DNA from: Neoscytalidium dimidiatum
Taxonomy: Eukaryota > Ascomycota > Dothideomycetes > Botryosphaeriales > Botryosphaeriaceae
Length of the DNA: 64,000 nucleotides
Direction: 5' to 3'
Assembly: GCA_037367355.1 (NCBI GenBank)
Contig: CM074697.1
Coordinates: 2,914,001 to 2,978,000 of the forward strand
In this document: piece by piece, positions 56,638 through 64,000 of the stretch
How positions within the stretch are numbered: the first letter of the stretch is position 1
How the letters are laid out: every line of letters begins with the position of its first letter
The notes under the pieces: model-generated
Databases searched by the model: none
Seen by the model: only the letters and a program-made list of their open reading frames with translations
Told to the model about the DNA's origin: nothing
Translations under genes and position numbers: made by a program

Positions 56638-59600
56638 ATGGCCGAGGAAATTTCCATCGACAAGAACGTCTTCCACGACCGCCTGTCGTCTTTCATCTCG
56701 CAATGGAAGGCCGACAAGCGCTCCGGCGATGCTGTCTTCAACGGCGCGAGCTCCATCGTCATTATGGTTGGCAAGGCCAACGACGCCCAAGCCTATCCTA
56801 AGAACGTCGCTTTCCAGGTGAGCTCTCTCCGCGCCCAGTTGCTAGCTGCTGCTGCCAGCCTAGCTAACCTGCCTGCGTCTTGCAGCTCTGGCTGCTAGGC
56901 TACGAATTCCCGACTACGCTCTTCGTAATCACCCAAGATGCCATCCACATTGTTACTACAAAGAAGAAGGGTAAGGGCTCAGTTGTCCTGTAGCGTGCAT
57001 GTCAAGCTGATGGCGACGCAGCCGCATATCTGGAGCCTCTTAAGGGTGGTAAGGTCCCGGTTGAGCTCCATATTCGTGGCAAGGACGCCGAAGAGAACGC
57101 CAAGCAGTTCCAACAGTGCCTGGACGTCATGAAGGCTGCCGGCAAGAAGGTTGGCGTGCTCGCCAAAGATCAGTCGACCGGCCCATTCGTCGAGGAATGG
57201 AAGAAAGCATACGGCGATATTTTCAAAGATGTTGAGGAGGTCGACTGTGCTCTTGCACTTTCTAGTGCTGCGCTGTCTGTGAAGGATGAGAAGGAATTGG
57301 TAAGTAGCCCGAGCCGGTGGAGTCTTCTCGCGCTGTTAACACCAACTAGAGAGCTATTCGCGATGCTTCCAAAGCCTCAAGCGGTGTCGCTAACTACTTC
57401 GTCGACGAAATGTCCGAGATTCTCGATGCCGAGAAGAAAATCACGCATCAAGCCTTGGCCGATCGAGTTTCCAGCAAACTGGACGACTCTAAGTTCTTCC
57501 AGAAATTGAAAGTCTCTAATAACTTTGACCCAATGAACTTGGATTGGAGCTTCCAGCCTGTCGTGCAGAGCGGCGGTAATTACGACCTGAAATTTTCGAC
57601 TGATTCGGATAACAACAATCTCCACGCCGGTGTTATCGTGGCCGCCTTAGGCCTCCGGTACCAGAGCTATTCTTCGATGATCGCAAGGACATACATGGTC
57701 GACCCGAATAAGTCGCAGGAATCTAACTACAAGCTTCTCTCACAGGTCCATCAGACCGTGCTCAGTAGCATTAAGGACGGCGTGCAGGCGAAGGAAGTCT
57801 ACAACAAGGCTATCGGATTGGTGCGGTCGAAAAAGCCAGAATTGGAAAAGCACTTTCCGAAGAATGTCGGTAGTGGCATTGGTATTGAGATCAAGGATCC
57901 AACACTTCTGTTGAATGCCAAAAACACTCGCACTCTGAAGGACGGCATGACTCTGCAGATCACTACCAGCTTCAGTGGCCTGCTGAACTCCGAGCCCCAG
58001 GACAGCAAGAGTAAGAACTACTCCCTGATTATCACTGACACCGTTCGCGTGACTGCTAGCGATGTTGTCATCTTCACCAAAGACTCGTCCTCTGATTTGG
58101 AGTCATGTTCCTTCTTCTTCAAGGACGAGGAAGAAGAGAAAGCCTCAAAGCCCAAGGCGAAGAAAGACCCCCGTGTTGGCGCAGTCGCTTCCTCTAACAT
58201 TACCAAGACGCGCTTACGTCATGAGCGCCAAACCAATCAGAATGCGGAGAAGGAAGAGGCACGTCGTGAGCACCAAAAGGAGCTCCATGCGAGGAAGCTG
58301 CGAGAGGGTCTCGAGACTTACGGCGCCGGAGCCGGTACCATCAACGGTACATCGGAGAAGAAATTCAAACGCTTCGAGTCCTACAAACGCGACAATCAAT
58401 TCCCACCAAAGGTCAAGGACCTAATCGTCGTCGTCGATGAGAAAAACCTCACCGTTGTTTTACCCATCATGGGCCGGCCGGTACCATTCCACATCAACAC
58501 GATTAAGAATGCTAGCAACAGCCCCGAGGGTGACTACACTTCGCTCCGTATCAACTTCCTGTCTCCTGGCCAGGGTGTCGGCCGCAAAGATGACCAGCCC
58601 TTTGAGGACCCGACAGCTCATTTCGTCCGCAGCTTGACTTTCCGCTCCAGGGACGTCGAACGTATGGAGCAGATCGCGAAGCAGATCACTGAACTGAAGA
58701 AGGAGTCAGTCCGTCGCGAACAGGAAAAGAAGCAAATGGAGGATGTTGTGGAACAAGACAAGCTCATCACCGTCAAGAGTAAGTGCCTGCATACGCGTGC
58801 CTCGGAAGAAGATTCTGACTTCGGACAGACCGCAAACCCGCCATCATCGATATGATCTTTGTCCGTCCGGCGCTCGATGGCAAGAGAGTGCCCGGCGCGG
58901 TTGAAATCCACCAGAATGGTCTCCGCTACAACCATGGCAATGGACAAAAGATCGATGTCTTGTTCAGCAACATCAAGCACTTGTTTTTCCAGCCGTGCCA
59001 ACACGAGCTGATCGTCATCATTCATGTGCACCTCAAGAACCCAATCATGATCGGCAAGAAAAAGGCTAAAGATGTTCAATTCTACCGAGAAGCTACCGAG
59101 ATGCAGTTCGATGAGACAGGCAACCGGAAGCGGAAGCACCGGTACGGCGATGAGGAGGAATTTGAGGCTGAACAGGAGGAACGCAGACGGCGCGCACAGC
59201 TTGACAAGGAGTTCAAGGCATTTGCAGAGAAGATTGCGGATGCCGGACGGAACGAGAACGTCGGCGTGGACATTCCCTTCCGTGAACTTGGCTTCAACGG
59301 TGTCCCGTCGCGATCCAGTGTGTGGATACAGCCCACAACGGATTGTCTGGTGCAGCTCACGGAGCCGCCGTTCTTGGTCATCACGCTAAACGAGATCGAA
59401 ATCGTCCATCTCGAACGTGTGCAGTTCGGACTGAAGAATTTCGACATGGTGGTTGTCTTCAAAGACTTCACGCGGCCACCGGCCCATATTAACACAATCC
59501 CGGTGGAGTCGTTAGATGCGGTCAAGGACTGGCTGGACAGCGTCGAGATCCCCTTCTCCGAAGGACCGGTCAACCTGAATTGGGCAACGATCATGAAAAC

Positions 59601-59925
59601 GGTGCAGGCAGACCCGCATCAGTTCTTCGTGGACGGCGGATGGTCGTTCATCGCGGCCGAGTCGGACGACGAAGAGGGCGGAGGGGAGAGCGAGGAAGAA
59701 GAGAGCAATTTTGAGATCAGCGACTCGGAACTCGCCGAAAGCGAGTCTGAGTCGGAGGAGGAAAGCGAGTTCGACGAGTATGCTTCAGACGAAGAGAGCG
59801 ATGCGCCCAGCGAGGTTAGCGAGGGCGAAGATTGGGATGAGTTGGAGAAAAAGGCTAAGAAGAAGGATCGGGAGGCTGGTCATGGCTCGGACGACGATAG
59901 GGGCGGAAGGAAGAGAAAGCGGTAA
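56638..59925 (+). CDS. spt16: FACT complex subunit Spt16
   Basis: Five exons: 56638-56817, 56886-56970, 57022-57299, 57350-58778, 58829-59925; 1022 aa, normal for the family. The N-terminal lobe starts [20 protein letters not shown] and passes through [20 protein letters not shown]. It is followed by the catalytically dead aminopeptidase-like (creatinase fold) domain, with [20 protein letters not shown] and [19 protein letters not shown] middle region contains [20 protein letters not shown] and tandem PH-like folds ([29 protein letters not shown] strand [11 protein letters not shown]). The acidic tail ([20 protein letters not shown]) ends in a basic GRKRKR. FACT (Spt16-Pob3) removes and redeposits H2A-H2B during transcription and replication. 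The acidic tail is the H2A-H2B binding element. Confidence 0.96.
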
Positions 59926-60869
59926 TTTCCACGGTGCGGGCTTTCTTCTCCACTTTGTGGTGGTGAAGTTCCTCTTTTCCACTTTTCTGATGGGATCTCT
60001 CTGACGATCGAGGGAAACGGTGCGTTGGTTGGATTACAAAAGGGACATCTACTATTATTGCTGACGGCGTGGCGGGGGTTTCACTTGAGGCAGGCTTTTC
60101 CTAGCGGTACGTAGTGTGCCACGGCGGAAGCAGAATTATCAATCGGACTATATGCGCGCGCATGAATCGCGGTCTGTACACACCGCCGACATGCAGCCTT
60201 TGGGCTCCACCCCTGCCAAGCGATGTAACTGCACTGAGCTTCGACCATGACGTGTTTAGGAAGTAGCGCGCACCACAGGGCGGACGTGCGGGGTGTTCTC
60301 GAAGGAAAGAACGGCGCACCCACCGAGCTCGGCTCGCGGCGGGGCCTGGGGCAAGGCAGCGGTTGAGCCGTGATGGATGGCTCCGGCACCCACGGCTGTG
60401 GTGTTGTGGTGGGTGCGCGCCTGAGTCGCGGCGACACCAGAAGAAAATGGCCCCTCGGAAGTGCGGAGGCGGAGCGCAATGAGCAAAGGTCGCGTAAACG
60501 GTCGCAGGCGCTATGCGGACGCAAGAGTGTGTATGTGTGTGTGGTGTGTTACGAACAGGGTTGGAATATTCGCGTCGAGAGCGGCCCCGCCTGTCTGTGT
60601 TGCGAGCTGCAATCGGTGAGAGCTTGCTGCCAATGCCTCTTGGACCCGTCCCCCTGCTCCGGGCCGAAGCTGAGGTCTCTTTGGTTTTTGCCCACGCAGA
60701 GCTTAAGGTCAGGGCCGGCGGCTTTCTAGAAGACGGGCGGCTCCAGGCAGCTACCCGGCAACGGTTTCATGCGAGCAAATCTGGAGCCGCATGCTCCCGG
60801 CGGCGGATAGCCGCGTGGTGTCACAGGTAAACAAAGGCAGGCGGGCGGGTACCCCCTAAGACACGAGCC

Positions 60870-60948
60870 TGGTGAGTAGTGAGTCGTAAGAGACAAGAGA
60901 CGAGAGGTGGGAGGCGAGAGGTGAGGGGTGAGAGGTGAGATGGGGGTG
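60870..60948. repeat. Polypurine, direct-repeat tract
   Basis: A G/A-dominated run of nearly 80 nt is built from variants of GAGAGGTGAG and GAGACAAGAGACG. Such strand-asymmetric purine tracts can form triplex DNA. It lies between SPT16 and the last gene. Confidence 0.65.
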
Positions 60949-61552
60949 CTTGGGTGCGCAAGGGCTGCAGCGCGTCCTGATAGGTAGGCTCCCGGACGCA
61001 GTCGCCGTCACGCTTCCCGCAGCTGGGCCTCGCTGGACGCGGGCGGCAGGCATCGACAGGGCTCTGGCTGGTGTTTTAAAGAGACGCTGGATCTCCCTCA
61101 CGACGCGCTCCTGCCATGGCCCATGGCCCATGGGCGACGCTCTGGCTCTGGCGCCGGCCCTCGAGCGCAGAAATGACTGACTGACTGGGACTGGACTGGC
61201 CACCAGCCACAGGCTCCGCGGCCTGGGATGCCTGCTGCACCTGCACGGCTCGAGATGACGACAGGGAGGGCTCCGGTGCGATGCGTTGGCACCAATTTGG
61301 TACGCACATGCCCCAATCTCTGTATCCTGCTGTATGCCCGGACCGCGCGACCCGCTAGCACAGCCGTCTCCAGGCTCGGAGGAGTCGCCGTGCACTGGCT
61401 GCCGACCTGCCCACGACGAGAGACGCCAGGGATCGCGGCGAGGAGGTACACGCTGACCGGTGCACGCAAACGCACTGCACCACGAGAGCTGGCCCCAATT
61501 GCTCTCCTCGCCGCGCTCCTCGCCTCCTCCTGCACCTCGCCACGCCGGCAGC

Positions 61553-61585
61553 AGCAATAGCAGCAATATCAGCAATATCAGCAAT

Positions 61586-61623
<38 letters not shown>
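61553..61623. repeat. CAGCAATAT-like units and (CAG)12 triplet run
   Basis: Four approximate 9-bp units (CAGCAATAT or CAGCAATAG) lead into twelve uninterrupted CAG triplets. It lies upstream of the last gene, in what is probably promoter or 5' UTR. Confidence 0.8.
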
Positions 61624-61624
<1 letters not shown>

Positions 61625-61725
61625 CGCAGCGAGCCCAAGACGTTGCGGTGACGGACGCAGTGCCAAACGCGCCTAGTCCACCGGCGCTCAGCTCCACGAC
61701 AGCTCCTCCCGCCAGCTCGCCCAGC

Positions 61726-61757
<32 letters not shown>

Positions 61758-62228
61758 GCTCCCACCACCCTCTGCGTCCGCGCCCTCGCCTACCTCCACG
61801 CCCGCTGCTCTTCCTCCGTCGTCGTCTTCGTCGTCGTCGCTGCCGCCGCCGCCGTCCGCGAGCGCCCCGGCATGCGCGCGCGTTGTCCCAGCTCCGGCGC
61901 CTCGACGTTACAGAATCTGCTGGCCGCGGTAAGTCGGTTGTCCTGCGATGACGCTGCTGAGCTCGCGCGCGTCTTTCGCTTCACCGTGCACCCCAGAGCC
62001 AGCCGCCAGCCCGCGCGGATTGGCCCGACCTCCCCATTTTCACCACCCGCCAGCCTCTTGCCATTGCGCGCGCTCACGCCCTCCTGTCTGCGCGTTGCTT
62101 CCTGCCTCCCCATCTACTGACTTCGACCTTCAGTCAGGAGCCCCAGCATTCCTTGCGCTTCTGCCCCGGACAAGCTCTCCTGCACCCGACTCCCGCTGTC
62201 CGCTGCTGTCATTCCGTCCCGCACCTAA

Positions 62229-64000
62229 AGGCCCAGCAACCAGGCTCCGCGACCGAGCATTCCCCCGGGCTGCTGGCCCTCTGCCGAATTGACGTCTCCA
62301 GCTCGCAGCGCGCAGCTGTCGACCAGCGTGTCGGCCGCAGGTCCGCCGCCGCAAGCTCACGAGACCCACGACCGTCACGAACCCTACACGACCTCCCTCC
62401 AGCAACGCCAGCAGCAGGCCCTCCAGTACTATCGCCAGTTCGAGCCTCTGTCGCGGCCTTCGAGCTCGTCTGGAAGCATTCCCCACACCCTCCGCCGCAC
62501 CCCCGAGCTACAGGACCTCAACCGCCGCGCGACCGCCTCCGTCCCCAAGGATTCCGCCCAAGAGCACTGGGAGTCTGCCCGCGAAGCCGCCAACTCGCGC
62601 AGGAACTCGCTCGCCGAGGACGATCCACGCGCCCCCCACCCCGCGCTCCGCATCTCGCGGCGCACACAAGCCGCCATCCTGTACGCCCTTGAAGAAGCTC
62701 TCCGTGGTCCCAATCAATTCACACCCGACCTGGCCGAAGAGAACGCCCAAATGTCTGACCTCCTCGGCGGCAATGGCCGCGCGGCCAACGGCGGCGCCCG
62801 CTCTGCCGCCGGCCCGGTGCCAGTCCAGCAAGCGTCGGCGCCTATGCGCACGCCCCAGCAGATCATGAGGGCCCGCCAGGAACGCGAGACGGCGCGTAAG
62901 CAGGCCGAGGCCGACGCAGCAAAAGAGCGCGAGGAACAGTTACAACGGGCACAGCAGGAGGAACAGCGCAGGAAGAATGCCGAGCGAAGGGCTGCCGCTG
63001 CTGGCGTTGCTGGCCAGACTCAAGAATTCGGAAGAGCTGAGCCTGCAGTTGGCAGAACCTCTGTTGAGGCTGCGTACCCCACCTACACCACTGCTGGACC
63101 TCGTCCAGGTGATCGCACCCAACCCGGCGGCGCAGGAGGAGGCCCTGTGATGTCGCCCGGCCGAGGACAGTCCCAGGACCCGGCAGCCGCCGCACGCACT
63201 CGGGGCCCATCCCTGTCCCAAGGACAACCGCGGGCCGCCCCTCAGCAAACTACACCGGCTTCTGCGTCAGCCCGTGCTGGGCAGCCGTCCTCTGCGCATG
63301 CTAGACAGACCTCTGGCACTGCATCCCAGGCACGTCCTGGAGCTTCTGCTGGACCTTCCACCAGTCAGTCGAGGGTCGCAGGAGATGGACAAGCCCGTGA
63401 TCCCACCGTTTCGACATTCCCGCATGCTTTCGAACGTTGGGAGCAGCTCTCTTCTCATTGGGAGGGCCTTACGTCCTATTGGATCCGACGACTTGAACAA
63501 AACCAAGAGGAACTGGCTGGCCAATCACTCACTCAGCAGATGTCTCGGCAGATAACTGACCTTTCTGCGGCTGGTGCCAATCTATTCCATGCTGTCGTTG
63601 AGCTGCAGCGTTTGCGAGCTTCATCCGAGCGCAAGTTTCAGCGTTGGTTTTACGAGACCAGAAGCGAACAAGAGCGCCAACAGGAGGCCATCGGCGAGCT
63701 ACGGAAAGCGATTGAGATAGAACGTGCAGCGCGGGAGGAGGCACTCGAGCAGTTGCGTTTGGAAAAGCAGAAGAGCGTCAAGGCTAACAAGATGGTCCAA
63801 GAGATGCAACGTGAACTGAGCATCTCCAAAGACGAAGCCAGGAGGGCATGGGAGGAATTAGGACGTCGCGAGCAGGAGGAGCGTGAGCGTGTCGTTTCCT
63901 TGCGGGAGGGGCAGCCTACTTTGGTCGGCGGCGTCCAGGTAGTACCTATGGTTCCTGGCATGAGCAGACACGGAAGCATTTCGCAGCACGCTGCCCCGAG
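62229..64000 (+). CDS. Conserved coiled-coil protein of unknown function, truncated at the window edge
   Basis: The frame is open from 62229 to the window end with no stop. The last in-frame stop upstream is TAA at 62226, and the first internal ATG is 62751, but family-like sequence starts earlier (QQRQQQALQYYRQFEPLSRP; SRRTQAAILYALEEALRGPN; QFTPDLAEENAQMSDLLGG). An upstream exon is therefore likely, joined at an acceptor such as 62243 or 62315 from the donor at 61929. The middle is Gln/Pro/Ser-rich and disordered. The C-terminal visible part is conserved: HAFERWEQLSSHWEGLTSYW, LSAAGANLFHAVVELQRLRA, SSERKFQRWFYETRSEQER. A coiled coil follows, then PTLVGGVQVVPMVPG. I recognise an unnamed Pezizomycotina family. 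No catalytic motif is seen. The true start and the C-terminus are not defined. Confidence 0.7.

Larger units (their letters stand above)
59926..62228. other. Long intergenic region with polypurine tract and triplet repeats
   Basis: About 2.3 kb. No gene is firmly supported. It includes the SPT16 3' UTR, a polypurine tract (60870-60948), CCATGGC tandem units near 61114-61133, a CAG triplet run (61588-61623) preceded by 9-bp CAGCAATAT-like units, and GCC and GTC triplet runs (61725-61860). The right end probably contains the 5' UTR and perhaps a first exon of the next gene (donor GTAAGT at 61929). Confidence 0.5.

Noticed and set aside
60856..61799. Minus-strand frame of about 300 codons with Gly-rich, poly-Leu and poly-Cys runs
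   Set aside because: The runs are translations of GCC and CAG triplet repeats, and no plausible domain or start exists.

Overview
The window is nuclear DNA of a filamentous ascomycete (Pezizomycotina). Genes are dense and lie on both strands. Most introns are about 45-60 nt, with GTRNGT donors, CTAAC/CTGAC branch points close to the acceptor, and YAG acceptors. Several protein families are typical of Pezizomycotina. A GH7 cellobiohydrolase and a GH5 cellulase point to a plant-biomass-degrading saprobe or plant-associated fungus. Dothideomycetes is a plausible class, but this is a guess. No operons, CRISPR, rRNA or convincing tRNA are seen.

Layout from left to right (exon joins were worked out by reading splice sites and checking frame): BTB/polyQ protein (402-3190, -); mitochondrial TPR protein (4119-5861, -), divergent from the nucleolar RRM protein Nop6 (6083-7185, +); a 1783-aa ankyrin protein with an apparent nucleotidyltransferase-like N-terminus (7489-13238, -), whose open reading frames look like two genes but join across a 293-nt intron; NIF3-like protein (14254-15159, +); FHA tail-anchored SLMAP/PRO45-type STRIPAK subunit (16069-18380, -); Mgr2/Romo1 (19504-20055, +, five exons); Rrt8/Lds-type membrane protein (21213-22141, -); a seven-TM fungal protein (23874-25442, +, six exons); a TA-rich degraded island (about 25540-26160); GH7 cellulase (27888-29733, +, six exons); WDR23/DCAF11-like WD40 protein (31137-33357, +); Sec61 gamma (33740-34210, -, with an 11-nt exon); CFIm68/CPSF6-like RRM protein (35208-36822, +); GH5 cellulase with an X2-like module (38647-40445, +); endocytic adaptor Sla2/End4 (41196-44713, +); a conserved protein of unknown function (45447-46291, +); a type I membrane protein of unknown function (47737-48642, -); a large secreted Ser/Thr-rich protein (51436-53344, +) followed by a small one (53866-54336, +); a mitochondrial carrier with a 7-nt exon (54821-56194, -), divergent from FACT subunit Spt16 (56638-59925, +); and the 5' part of a conserved coiled-coil protein that runs off the right edge.

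Most genes are unlinked housekeeping functions: transcription and RNA processing (Spt16, CFIm68, Nop6), ER and mitochondrial translocation (Sec61 gamma, Mgr2), mitochondrial membrane proteins, endocytosis and STRIPAK signalling. The secreted cellulases lie among them and do not form a cluster. I see no biosynthetic, defence or mobile-element gene cluster.

The least-explained signals are: (i) a family of roughly 65-90 bp palindromic elements with a shared arm, found in at least four intergenic places; (ii) NTase-like motifs in the ankyrin giant; (iii) unusually short exons (7, 11, 18, 20, 27, 30 nt); and (iv) three introns that are multiples of three with no in-frame stop, so that retention would add peptide rather than truncate.
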